Of a stretch of DNA of 64,000 nucleotides, positions 1 through 11,309 are shown piece after piece. The stretch is from contig CM065304.1 in assembly GCA_033032175.1 (NCBI GenBank), positions 16,616,001 to 16,680,000 on the forward strand. The letters run 5' to 3'. The first letter of the stretch is position 1, and each line of letters begins with the position of its first letter. The DNA comes from Saturnia japonica. Taxonomy: Eukaryota > Arthropoda > Insecta > Lepidoptera > Saturniidae. The translations under genes were made by a program, and so were the position numbers. The notes beneath the pieces are model-generated. The model was not told where the DNA came from, searched no databases, and was given only the letters and a program-made list of their open reading frames with translations.

Positions 1-911
1 GTAAGAGTAGCACAGACTTAGTTCAAACGTTTTCAGTCGGGTAATTTTGATGTTAAAGATTCACCTCGTTCTTGTCGCCCTGTTACGAAAAAAATGGACG
101 TCATTTTTGAACAAGTGGAGCTAGAACGGCATATTAGTAGTTACGATGTAGCTGAAGAAATGGAAATTGACCACAAAACAGTTTTAACCCATTTGAAGAA
201 AGCTGACTATACCAAAAACCTCGATATTTGGGTGCCACACAAGCTCACTGAAAGAAACCTAATGAACCGTGTATTCATTTGCGATTCATTATTGAGATGT
301 AATGAATTACCGAGCCCTATTTGAAGAGATTGATAACTGGCGATGAAAAGTGGATCACGTACGACAAGAACGTGCGAAAAAGGTCGTGGTCTAAGGTCGG
401 CCAGGCTTCACAGACTGTGGATAAACCTGGGCTAACTCGAAATATGATGATGCTGTGTGTATGGTTGAATTGGAAGGGTATTGTTCATTTATGAGCTTTT
501 ACCGCCAGGCCAAACAATGGATTTTGATCTCTACTGCCAAAAACTGATGAGATTAAAGGAAGCAGTTGAGAGAAAGCGGCTGGAAATGATCAACAGGAAG
601 GGTGTGGTCTTTCATCACGATAACGTAGATCACACACATCTTTAGCTACTCGGCAAAAATTAAGAGAGATTGGCTGGGAGGTGTTAGTGCATCCACCATA
701 TAGCCCTGACCTTTCACCTTCAGATTGTCACCTGATTCGGTTTTTTCATTATTATTTAGGTTCTGTAAGGTTAACATCAAGAGAGGATTGCCAAAACTTA
801 TTGTTGCGTTTTTTTGATCAGAAGTCCCAAAGTTTCTACAGCAACGGGATCATGTTTCTACTTACCAAATAGCAGAAAGTCATCGAACAAAATGGCACAT
901 ATATACTGTAA
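1..911 (+). pseudogene. mariner transposase remnant (frameshifted, with stops)
   Basis: A DD34D transposase would cut and paste the element in the nucleus; this copy is broken. The frame passes through the helix-turn-helix region (SSYDVAEEMEIDHKTVLTHL, near 135-195), the WVPHKLTE linker (229-252), then GDEKW with the first catalytic Asp (about 339-353). FHHDN carries the second Asp (about 611-625) and HPPYSPDLSPSD the third (about 690-725). It ends with WQKVIEQNG-like sequence and a TAA at 909-911. The pieces lie in different frames. There are stops after FHHDN, and a TAG replaces Trp just before QKVIEQNG. The three catalytic Asp codons survive, so decay is by frameshift and nonsense, not active-site loss. 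The N-terminus is off the window. Confidence 0.85.
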
Positions 912-990
912 ATAAATTTAAAAAACTTTGAAAAAAATGTCTTGAGTTTTCATATAAAAATGCGAAGAAAGTTTTTCCCCGACCTTATTA
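1..990 (+). mobile_element. mariner transposon, 3' part (mellifera-like), cut by window edge
   Basis: This is a Tc1/mariner-superfamily DNA transposon whose 5' end lies outside the window. The right end has a terminal inverted repeat at about 958-990, recognisable from TGCGAAGAAAGTTTTTCCCC, the form typical of mellifera-type mariners. The transposase remnant occupies most of the interior and is described separately. Immediate flanks are AT-rich with no gene. The subfamily assignment rests on remembered family motifs, not an alignment. Confidence 0.85.
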
Positions 991-2990
991 TGTTTATGAC
1001 AATCTCTTGGTTAATTGGTTTACTGGTCGTATGCATGATGGATTTTCCCATTTTTGATGGCCACTTTATATGACCCTTTGATCATAACTTTTTTTATATA
1101 GGTACATACACTGTTCAAGTGTAATATTTTGGGTCATCGAACACACAGAAGAAAATGCAATTAGTGTTCCAATAAATTTGTTATAATAACTATATATTAA
1201 CATGTTTATTTGATGCCCATAAAATATAGACGTTACTGCGCCTTGATCAAACTGAATTCAATAGCTACCATTTACTAGAATTTTAATTGTAGTATAGTAG
1301 TAGTGAAATATCAAGACCATTAAAACATTTTATATATATGCCAAAATAAATACCGCAGTCAAAGTATCGTGAATAATACCAACGCCCCAGTGCAACAAAA
1401 TTAACGAAGTGTATACGAAAACAATCAATAACAAAACCAAACGGTTTAGCTCACGGTCACCCGGAAACTAATTTACTAAAAGTAGAAACTGGATATATTA
1501 AATTAATATTGCTATAATTAAAATCTGAATAGCTCCACCCCTGTTATGATGAAATCATAGAATAAATATGTAAATATTGTAAAATAAATAAATGATCATA
1601 TAAATATTTAATATAAGTAAATATAGTTATTATATTATTTTAAAATATTTACATTCACTTTTGTATTACATACATACATAAGATTTTGAGTGGCTCAGTT
1701 TTTTTTATATGACCGAAAATAATTCCTATTTAATCAACAATACATATTAAATATAAATGAGCAAAATATACATATGCTGTTATTAACATTAAAGAAGCAA
1801 TTTAAATAACTTTCTACCGAGCGTAACATTATTACCGTTTATGAATTATTAATTAAAAATACTTAATAATTCATAAAAACCGCGTTATATTCTACGCTAT
1901 TTATTTTTTTGCGGAACAAGTAAATTCTCTTAGAATGTTTCAGTTTTTATAATTTACACAGTGTTAGAAACACGCAAGTTATTAGTAATGCGTAATTAAT
2001 TTAATAATATTATATAATTAAATATGTATTTAAATATATAAATTAAAAACATTATAAATTTTCCAAAAACGTACCTATGGTAAGAGTTTTAAGATTCAAC
2101 TTGTCCTAACGTAACGTGACGTAATTAGCCTATTTTTTATGTTTTAATATCTTAGGTGATGAAAACAATAGCAAAATTAGGCGTTAGATAATAAACAGGT
2201 CACTAACTTGACAACAAGGCTTGACTAGAAGCACTACCGCCACATCTTTATTATTTCTGCTGCATACAGCATCATCGTTCATACCGCTGAGTTTTTTATC
2301 TGTATGAGAATGTACTTACTGAAGCGCCCTGAAACTAGTCGTTCCATATTTATCATCAAAGTTTGAAAACTATCAGTAAGTAATATCAATTAAAATTTTA
2401 GTAATTTTTTGAGAATTTAGTTAAAGATAGCCGTTGAGCACTTTTTAATGTGAGTTGAACTGCACTGCACACTCTTAATAATTCAATTAGGTCCGTTTAA
2501 AAATCAAATAAAAAAAACAGCGTTTAGTACCCATACTGTAATAAAAAATAATTTTGTTTTCGAGTCGTATCTTTTGGAGGTCGTTAAATTTTCTTTAAAT
2601 ATTGAGACCGGAAAATATTTTGTTGATATAATCAAAACATTATCATATAAGTTGTGCGACCATTTTAGTTCGTGATAGAGGTAATGAGTATAAATAATTA
2701 CCCACATTTTTACACAAACATCTTATAATAAGTAAGCAGTTCATTTTAATAAATGTTAAATGAATTATTATAAACTTACGTCAAATAAACTAAAATTATT
2801 GCGGGGTTAACAAAGAAAGTTAGAAGTTTAAAAAATCCTTGACACGAATAACCTATTATTGAGACCATTCCAATGAGATCAAAAACGATACCTTTGATGT
2901 ATGTTGGCGTGGAATTGGGAATACTGCAGATTCCAGATAATACTGCGACATCAGGTGTAGATTACCATGTTCTTGCAGTATCATTCTTAT
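991..2990. other. AT-rich interval, no gene recognised
   Basis: Very AT-rich sequence with poly-T and A/T-runs. The longest open frame, on the minus strand at 2504-2707, is 67 codons with low-complexity composition and no recognisable motif. I see no repeat boundary, RNA gene or splice-supported exon. Confidence 0.5.
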
Positions 2991-2998
2991 AACAGGAT
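2991..2998. repeat. left 8-bp target-site duplication of hAT-like element
   Basis: AACAGGAT, identical to 3898-3905, immediately outside the left terminus. Confidence 0.8.
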
Positions 2999-3897
2999 TG
3001 GGGATGTACCGAATATCCGTATTCGTAAACGCGGATATTCGAGGGGGGAAAGATCAATATCCGTATCCGTAAAAGTTTTGCATATCTTAAACGTATCTTT
3101 TATATTCATTTATATGAAATTTTAAAGGTAACAATGAAAAGCTTTAAGCTCTTTTAATTGATTAATTTTAGTCGGTACTAACTTAGAATAGGTATATAAT
3201 CAAATTATACTAAAAAATACATTAACAATCATACTCCTATTTAAAATGAAATTTACCGACGACAAAACTGATGTACATTTCGGCCGCTAAGAGAATGCAT
3301 TCCTGACGTCTATCACAACAAACGACTGTTTTTGCGTCACAAAATGGCGGTCTATCATGCCATTTGGGGTTGTCATTTTTTACCATTTGTCCCAATGACG
3401 TTTTATAAATAGACGTGTTATACTCGATCTCACTAAACGCAATTTGAAAACGTTACAAATGTTGTTATCACCATGTTAAAACAAAGAGTTAGGAAATCAA
3501 AGCGTAAGGCGGAAATTCTGTTGTCAAAAAAGGATAAAAGTTTCTTCTCCCTCACGCCGGTATCAAGTCGAAAGTGAACTGAGGACAATTGCCCACCATG
3601 CGCGATGAGGGCAATGCCATATCAACTTATAAAATATCATTGACTTGTTCTTTTGTCTTTTGCTACGCTAAAATATAAACAGATTGCGCGCACAATACGC
3701 CTTTAAACATATTTAATCATTACACTCATGCAAAGTGTTCGCTAACTATTGGTCCAAAGTCACACGCACCTACTATGAACAAACGATATACGAAAGTTGA
3801 AGTCTGTATCCGTATTCGCGGAACAAGACAACAATAATACTTATCCGTATGTGTTGTAACCGTGGATTCACATCTTTAAGAATCCGGCACATCAGTG
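2999..3897. mobile_element. non-autonomous hAT-like element (899 bp)
   Basis: The element is flanked by an identical 8-bp duplication, AACAGGAT, at 2991-2998 and 3898-3905. Eight-base duplications are the hallmark of hAT transposition. The left end reads TGGGGATGTACCGAATATCC; the right end, reverse-complemented, reads CACTGATGTGCCGGATTC. These are diverged inverted termini of the CA-GGGATGTACCGAATATCCG type. Subterminal copies of ATCCGTAT/ATTCG-like motifs occur at both ends (3015-3075 and 3800-3850), as expected for transposase-binding sites. There is no long open frame inside, so mobilisation would need a transposase from elsewhere. The TSD is perfect although the termini have drifted. Confidence 0.8.
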
Positions 3898-3905
3898 AAC
3901 AGGAT
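3898..3905. repeat. right 8-bp target-site duplication of hAT-like element
   Basis: AACAGGAT, identical to 2991-2998, immediately outside the right terminus. Confidence 0.8.
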
Positions 3906-5493
3906 ACCAAATTTGGAATCTATCAGTGTTGAATAGCAATTCGCATCTCCTTTCTTATAAAATCTATGTCTATGAATTAAAAATAAAATGTATATTGAGT
4001 TGCGATGCCACAACCAAATACAAACTTATAACATTCTCCTGTTTGCATTTAAAAATCAACAAAAATCAAAGAGTTTTATCAGGGGACTTATAAATAACGT
4101 TCCACACTTCTTGTCGACTTAGTAGAGGAATGATTGAGTTATTATATTCGCAACAGTTTTTCTGCTCTGGTTGAGAAAGTACGAATCCTTAATAAATCGA
4201 ATAAAGACGAGCTGGAAACATAGATTGGATATTTCTAGGTCGTCGAAGTTATTTCATTCGTGTAATTTAAGACTCAGTTTTTCTTGAAGAACAAATTTTA
4301 ACAGAATTACAATTTCATAACTGTTTGAAGTTAGGGAAAATATCACGTTTATGTTTGTGGTATTCTTGAAGTCTTATAGATAGATGCCTTTTTTTTAAAT
4401 CAAACAATAATTTGCAAAGTAAAAGTGAATTTATAATTCATAATATGTTTTTGTTGTCTGTTAAAGAGAGATATGGCACAGAGAAATAACTTTGGAGATT
4501 CTTTCTTTAGGGTAGTCCAACTAGTGGAATACCTCCACCCTTTAAAATATCGTAGCCAAATAAAGAAAATAATAATGAGAAATAGTGACAACATTATTCC
4601 TGTTTTCTTTTTGGTTTTTCATGACAACACAGCCTGTTTCCGAGGTTTTTTTATACAACTGGCTACTACTACTAGCAATACTGGCTCCATAGTTTCAGAC
4701 AAATAGCTGGATAATTGATTAAAAAATTAATGAATTTGAACTAAACTGATACAGCCTGTATTATAATTTAAGAAAAAGAAGTTAGCCATCACGGGACACC
4801 CGGCAGATGTGAAACATCTTAGTAGGTAGGTACCTAAGTATTTTAAAAAAGGTTTGCGTGCGTGTGACTGTCTGACTGACTATACCGTACCAATACCAGT
4901 ACCCAAAAGAAAGTCACTGTGAAGATGTTTATTTTATCACTATGTGTATGGTGGTAACGATCCTAACCAAGCGCTTTTAATCTATTCATGTTTTAACAGG
5001 AAATTTTAAAATGAACTAGTCTGTCAAAAAAAAGAACTAACTCGGCTCCGCACCGCCAACGTTTGCCAAGACGTCGCCTCGCCAACATCGGCCAGCATTG
5101 GGTTCAACAATTGGTCTAACCTGCCGCATTAGATGTTGCACATCAAAAATAAATAAAAAAATGTGTTTAGTGCAACTCTAAGATCAACTTAGGTTTATAT
5201 AAATTCAATCAATCAGTTTCACTGTCGTTCTCTGATGACGAATACGTAGAAGAATCATTTACATAATACATAACAGAAAACTTAAATAACAACAAATGAA
5301 TAACATCACAACTGAACGCGGGATTGTTATCTCTGTATGACCGCGTCGCTCACCCCACCCCGTACCACTAACGCGTTACTATGTGTTGTTTTAAAAGAAA
5401 TGTATAGTAGCGATAGGTGTCGTTTTCTATCGACGCAAACATAATACCATGTCCGTTTTCCAGTCTGCCTTAGAAACTTACTTTATTATAATA
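3906..5493. other. interval without recognised gene
   Basis: Mostly AT-rich. Two overlapping antisense open frames (4400-4594 minus, 4473-4706 plus) show no motif. A short GC-richer patch with repeated GCCAAC/GCCAGC words lies at 5041-5115; its origin is unknown. Confidence 0.45.
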
Positions 5494-6117
5494 CTAGCTG
5501 CACCCCACGGTTTTACCCGTATTTAATTTAGAAGAAATAACAGATTGGTGATTTATAATACTTTAGTATAGGCATTTTTTTATCAGGCGGCCAGATGGTC
5601 TCTTCGCGGCATCGCACGAATGGTTCGCGCCACTACTACTATAGACATAGATCCGAGCCGAGTGTTGCATTATTTTAATTTTGCATTATCTCTCAAACAA
5701 TGCGTCCAAATAACATGCTGTAAAAGACAATGTTTATATTCATTAAATTGTCTTTATGGTGAAGTAACTTTTGTCCGAATGAAGTAAGATATATGTCCGC
5801 GACTTTTTTTTAGATATACTAATAACCAATATTTTTGTAGAACATTGTATTTACCTATCATTAACCAAGCCAGCGCACATGGATAAAGCAGTTTGTGAGG
5901 GCTTCGACTTCCGACTTACGGAACAAAAATCTATATTTAAGCCTAGCTGGGAATTGTAGCCTAATGTTAAATACCCTATACTATTCCTCGTGAATATGGC
6001 TATCATATAAAAAAGAATTTTTGGAATCCGACTGGTAGTTCCAGAGATTAACGTGTTTAAACAAACAACACAAAACTTTTCCGCTTTATTATATTATAGT
6101 ATAAGTATAGTTATAGA
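5494..6117 (-). mobile_element. Helitron-like element, family B
   Basis: On the minus strand the element ends with a GTGGGGTGCAGCTAG-like terminus followed by host T, and starts with TCTATA preceded by host A. That is a Helitron-type arrangement (5' TC, 3' CTAG, inserted between A and T, no target duplication). The first 120 nt share words such as CTTTAT, TTAAACACG and ACTACCAGTCGGATTC with copies at 51.87 and 59.31 kb. No coding capacity. Assignment to a Lep1-like non-autonomous Helitron family is by remembered terminal features. Confidence 0.6.
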
Positions 6118-6266
6118 TTATGAAGCTCAAAAGATTTTTCTGTTTAAATGCACTAAACTCTAGAACTACTAGTCACATAAAAAAATACTTTTCTGATTAT
6201 ATGACATATTTATTGAGGAATTATATATATACTATGTACTACATACACTATATAAATATATGTATA

Positions 6267-6300
<34 letters not shown>

Positions 6301-6432
6301 CATCACGCTACAACTCTAAGGAGCGGAGCAGTGAACATGAACGTCAAGCAGTCTGACAAACTGTAGGTTAGTACACGAACTGAGAACAACGATAGTGGAT
6401 GTTAGCGGCAGTGCGGTGGAAGGTTGCTCGAG
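6114..6432 (+). mobile_element. Helitron-like element, family A (partial, head-to-head with 5494-6117)
   Basis: The sequence from ATTATGAAGCTCAAAAGATT onwards matches the 5' half of the 16,889 copy. It later contains the family-specific block CTACAACTCTAAGGAGCGGA (near 6306-6325). The typical TCCATACTAA start is missing and the 3' CTAG terminus is not present. An (AT)n microsatellite interrupts it at about 6265-6299. The 78-codon open frame across this region is a repeat artefact. Confidence 0.55.
6265..6299. repeat. (AT)n microsatellite
   Basis: Uninterrupted alternating A and T for about 34 bp inside a Helitron-like copy. Confidence 0.95.
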
Positions 6433-7489
6433 TGAATGTATATATGTAGGAATGTTGTTCTTCGAATCATTTACAAAACAATTTGTTACTTTCTTTGATA
6501 TGGGATTAATAACTTGGTTACTCTTAACAAAATTGCAATTAAAATATAATCGAAAAATTGAACTCTAAATAAAGAAGGAGGAATTAACATAAAGGTTTAA
6601 TGCCAATTAAAACTTTCCAAGTGTGTAGGTGGAATAGTTTTTGACTTTGGAAGTGTCAAAAGTAGCTCGAAATGGTTCGTGTATACACACTGAAAGGTGT
6701 CGCCCGTTCCGAACTTGGCTGACACAATGTCATGTGTGTAAAATGTTATTTAAAGTAAACTAAATATAATGGATTAATCTGTAATTTACTTTAAATAATT
6801 TATTTTATTGTAATTTTGTATATTTAATTTAATTTTGATGTTATTTAAATACTTCACTGGTTACGTATACCATGATAGAAAAAATTATTAAACTAATACT
6901 TATAACATGAAAATATTTATTTATATTTATTATTATAACTCGGCACATTAGCGGTACTGTCCCTGATGGTAAGAACAGTAGAAACCAAACACAACGAAAA
7001 CCACCGAGACTGGTCGCCGCTTTCATACCGGGCTGCACTAATTTAACTGGATGTGTACAGGCTGATCACGAAACGTGACATGCAAATGCGAGTCACTATG
7101 ACGGTCTTTCCCCACGTGTGCGGTGGTCGCGACCCAGTAGGGCAAAACCGCCCTACCACCCTGCTATCGCTATCGTTACTCAGCAGGGTACACCACGTGC
7201 AGGTGAGGTTGGCTTAGGCATCTCAGCGTTGAGATGTAATTCAACACCCCTTACACCGAAAAAGCCGAAGCCGGAGAAGAAATTTAATTTGAAAGTTTAA
7301 TAATGATTAAGTTAAAAAAAGTTAATTTTTGTAAGGATTCTATTAAGGCAAGGTTATTTTTTATAAGAATTCTATTAAGGCATGGTTATTTTTTCCGTGT
7401 TAACAATATAGAGTTATTGCGTTTTGAAAAAAAAAATAATTTTTTGATGAACCGTGACACAAATCTAAAATAATACAATTTTAAAGTTA
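6433..7489. other. interval without recognised gene; GC-richer block near 7040-7290
   Basis: 6433-7040 is AT-rich and featureless. The block at about 7058-7290 is GC-richer and has a 60-codon plus-strand frame (7118-7300) ending in Lys/Pro-rich residues, without a recognised domain. Words from 7058-7110 (GATCACGAAACGTGACAT, GAGTCACTATGA) recur in diverged form at about 45,795-45,845. This suggests a dispersed repeat more than a gene. Confidence 0.4.
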
Positions 7490-8015
7490 TCTATTTATAT
7501 ACAATTAATAAAATTGAAATGTCTGTTTGTAATTTCAAAATAACGGCTATTTAATAAATGGATATGAATAAATGAATATGAATAAATGAATGATGATATG
7601 AAAGTATAAACGAAAAAAAAATACCCATTTAAATTTTTTTTCTCTCTCTGTCTATTTGTTCCGGGTAATCTCTGAAACGGTTGGACCGATTTTGACGGGA
7701 CTTTCGTTGGTAGATGGCTGATGTTATATGGAGTAACTTAGGCTAATTTTATTTTAAAAACGAATTAGAGTTCCGCACAAATATAATAAAAACTGTTCAC
7801 AGTGAATCAGTTCGGTCGCTTAAATGGCTTAGGCTGAGTAAACCATAAGAGATGTAGCAAATGAATGCACCACATAATTGTGGTTGTTGGTGTTTGTGTG
7901 TAGCCAAAAGGTTTAGAAAAAAAGGTCAGCGAGAGTATAAGTCTATCTTCTAAGGAACACCCACAGTAAGCATTTTTATCTTTAAAATAACCGGGAGCGC
8001 GGGGCACAGCTTGTT
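7490..8015 (+). mobile_element. Helitron-like element, family E
   Basis: Begins with TACAATTAATAAAATTGAAA and TGTCTGTTTGTAATTTC. The middle contains GTTCCGGGTAATCTCTGAAA and GGTTGGACCGATTTTGACGG, and the 3' end reads GGGAGCGCGGGGCACAGCTTG. The same order of blocks is seen at 48,957-49,710 (plus) and in part at 41,560-41,762; minus-strand relatives lie at 14.55 and 34.53 kb. No open frame of interest. The terminus here is CTTG where other members have CTAG. Confidence 0.6.
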
Positions 8016-8560
8016 TCTAAATAAAATATACAAGATATAGTAACATATATGTATGTACTTATTTATGTAAGTTTTGTGACGAAATGCAAGAAACAGTTTG
8101 GAATTCATTTGTTATTAAGTACTAAAAATGTGAAATTCCGGTTCCCTGTGCTTTTATTGGCTTGGCAACACTACTCCAATTCATCTGATTCTCGAAGAAT
8201 TTAGAATCTTAATTTGTTTTATAGAGGTTCTTGTTCTTATCTTATGTTATTTGTGTAATTTTGGCGTTATTTTACGTCAAATGGTTTGTTTATAGTGCAC
8301 AAGTGATGTGGATTAAGTATAAATAATAACTAGAAGTTTGCATTTTAAGATGCCACTAATACTCCCTGGACAATTTTAAGATTACAAGAATAGTACTAAG
8401 TTAGGCTCAAAGTATTAGATTACAAGAATAGTACGAAGTTAGGCTCAAATTATTGTGTGTCGTGGAACCTTAATTAAAGACTCTCAACTAACGCGGATGT
8501 ATCAAAGTTTTTTGTCAGTTTGTATTGGCATAAAAACATTGTAATCAACTAAAATCCATA
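8016..8560. other. interval without recognised gene
   Basis: Contains an imperfect local duplication: AGATTACAAGAATAGTAC occurs at about 8379-8396 and again at 8417-8434, each followed by (A/G)AAGTTAGGCTCAAA. Nothing else recognised. Confidence 0.5.
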
Positions 8561-9063
8561 TCCATACTAATATTATAAAAGCGAAAGTAACTCTGTCTGT
8601 TACGTTTTCACGCCTTAATCGCTAAACCAATTTCGATGAATTTTGGTGAAGAGATAGCGTGGACCATGGAGAAGGAAATAGGCTACCTATTGTCGGGAAA
8701 ATAAAACTTGAAGGGGTAAAATAGGGGATGAAAGTTTGTATGGAAAACTCATCATTTCTCAAATTACAGGTATAAAAATGCATATTTATGCGTTTGGCAA
8801 GAAATAAAGAGTGTTCCGCGTTTGTGAAAAATTATCCTTCAAGATGGTACAATAGGAAATGATTTCAATTATTTTTAATTTTTGAATCGATAGACTATCT
8901 AAACCATTAGCAGATTTTCGAGATTTGACAGAGAGATAGCTTGCATCATATTATGTACTTGAGTAAAAGTACCCGAGACATGCTTAGGAAAGTGATATAG
9001 TAAAATATTCCTTGCTTAAAACTTTATATTCTACACAAACGATGTGTCGGGTACCACAGCTAG
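8561..9063 (+). mobile_element. Helitron-like element, family C (503 bp, complete ends)
   Basis: Starts TCCATACTAATATTATAAAA with host A before it and ends GGGTACCACAGCTAG with host T after it, the Helitron-type insertion signature without target duplication. Inside are TCTGTCTGTTACGTTTTCAC and AAACCAATTTCGATGAATTT, words that recur in reverse at 46,600-46,688. Non-coding; mobilisation would need an autonomous Rep/helicase partner elsewhere. Confidence 0.65.
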
Positions 9064-9590
9064 TAGTAAGTATATATAAACTAGTTGATCATGAAAACTC
9101 ATGCGCTTAAACAAGTTTCTAAATTAGGTAGTTGGGCACAAGTGTTCTATTCCTATAAGATTACTTTAGCGTATAATACTAACGTATAAATGACGTAAGG
9201 CAGTGATCTCCCAAGGTAACACAAGACAATAATTACTACGCATTTCACGCTTGTCCTTGAAATATTAACAATTTTGAACGTCCAGCTATCTTTCTTTCTA
9301 CATTGTAGTAGGTAGTTGACCGCTATACAACAGAATAATTCTTAAACTTGGTTGTTTAGGTTATTTTTCTTTAGTAAATTAAAGTAAAAAAATACGTTAG
9401 CTAATTTAGGCCCTTTATTTACTATAATTATCACATTAGTTTAACTGTACACGACGAAAATATCTATTCATAAAAATACGTGGAACTATTTATTTTTATT
9501 TACCCTTTAAGCGTATGAATGTAATTCATTATTTAAAATACTTGATGTGTTCAGTCACATACCCAATGATTATCACAATACTAGCTATAA
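9064..9590. other. AT-rich interval, no gene recognised
   Basis: Only AT-rich sequence; no motif-bearing frame or repeat boundary. Confidence 0.5.
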
Positions 9591-10175
9591 CCCACTGTTT
9601 CACCCGTGTTAAATTTATTTGGCCAACTCAGCACCGCGCCACGGCTAGCGCACCCGTTTAGCCTATCGTTGATCTCACTTCCCGAACTTCTCTACAACTT
9701 GCGAATTACTTGAAATTCATGATTTACTGTTTCGCCCCGTAGTGTCCTAGCGTTACGTTATATAACCTAAAACCTTGCTCAATAAACCTCAACGTAACTC
9801 TTCGTCTATTTCAATATTACTAAGAGGAATTATTTGATTTCTTGTTTCTTTTGTTTGTTTGTAATGGGTAAACTCAAAAACTACAAGACCGATTTTAAAA
9901 ATTCTTTCACCAATATAAAGCTACAGTATCAGCGAGTAACATAGGCTATGTTATAATTTGAAAAATTAATTTGTTCCGTATAAAAATGTCGATAGTTTTA
10001 CACAAAGTATCAAAAATAGCCTACACGGGTGTGTTGGCGATGTTTGTCGTATAAAATTAACACTGGTGAAACCGTGGGGCAATTCTAGTAGGTCCAATCT
10101 GACTGGTAATTCCAAAGATTAAGTGTTTAAAGAAACAAAAACATAATTTCTTGAGCTTTATAATATTAGTATAGA
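9591..10175 (-). mobile_element. Helitron-like element, families A/B composite
   Basis: On the minus strand the 5' end is TCTATACTAATATTATAAAG with host A, and the 3' end is GTGGGTTATAGCTAG with host T. Internally, the 9857-10,090 portion carries a plus-oriented block (AACTCAAAAACTACAAGACC to CCGTGGGGCAATTCTAGT). That looks like a second Helitron-like copy inserted into the first. A relative of this inner block lies near 25,250-25,380. Confidence 0.55.
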
Positions 10176-10638
10176 TTAATGGAAATAATAAAAAAATATT
10201 ACGATTGTGTTATTAAATTAACACAAGTGTAAAATTAATTATCAAATTGACAGATTATTTTCGACAGAACACTAACGAAGCACAATCGGATTGGCTCTTC
10301 GTCGCGTCAATCTGCGGACACGATGATGAATTAATATCTCATGTAAAATGATTTGATTGACATATACACTATAGATATTCAATTAAAACGTCCATTTCCT
10401 GGATGGATTATAAGTGCTGTTTCGAGAATAATAATTGACGTGTGGTTTTCGTGTCGTGCTATGGCGAGGATATTATTGTTTTATATAAAATAATGACATT
10501 ATATTACAATCGAAATTACAAATTGATTATTTAAAAAAAAAACTTGAAATAGACTATTCGTTAGAATGTTGTAATAAATGATACGTCGATTGATGGAGGC
10601 CGCTAGTCTTTTCAAATGAATCGCATCTTATTATTAAA
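10176..10638. other. AT-rich interval, no gene recognised
   Basis: Nothing identified beyond AT-rich sequence. Confidence 0.5.
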
Positions 10639-11309
10639 CTAGTGGTGTGCCCTCGACTCCGCACGCATTTGTAATTATGCAGTAATTATTTTCATCCCGT
10701 AATTTTATACTTCCCGTGTACAATCATCCAAATTTTTTTTTTGTATTTGTTGTTACATATTTCTGAAACTATTATTCATAATTCTTATAGAAATCTTATG
10801 AAATCACGTATCCATTGCGATTATAAAATTGTGTCAAAAGTGTTTGAGAATATATAATTATTTTTTTACAATTTTAAAATATTTTTGACAGTCCTTATAG
10901 TCTATCAATTATGGAAGGACAACTTTCCGTACACAAAATTTCATCAAAAATGGATAAGAAAAAAATAAATTTAAAATTTTTGGAAATTCTTTTTTTATGA
11001 TTCCTAAAAGTTTTATTGAAAATTCTTATAGCATTCATGGAATGACTTTTACTTCCCGCGTACAAAATTTCATTAAAATCGGTGAAGAATTAAAGATAAT
11101 ATTTTTTTAGAAATTATTTTTTTTACAATTTCATAAGAATCGGTTAGGCCATTTTTGAATTAAATCCGAACATACAAACAGAGAGACAAATAAAAATAAA
11201 ATTTAATGGCATATTCGTGATCAGTGTCGTTCATATGGTATGCGTATCGGGAAATATTGGAAAATATTAAATGTAAACAGACAAACACAGATTTATTAAT
11301 ATAGGTAGA
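10639..11309 (-). mobile_element. Helitron-like element, family D
   Basis: On the minus strand it starts TCTACCTATATTAATAAATC (host A before) and ends GGGCACACCACTAG (host T after). Shared words (TCCCGCGTACAAAATTTCAT, AAATCCGAACATACAAACAG) link it to copies at 55,610 and 57,658. Internal segments around ACTTCCCGTGTAC appear two or three times within the copy, suggesting internal duplication. No coding potential. Confidence 0.6.

Noticed and set aside
6120..6356. 78-codon frame rich in Tyr and Ile
   Set aside because: It reads through a Helitron-like copy and an (AT)n microsatellite.
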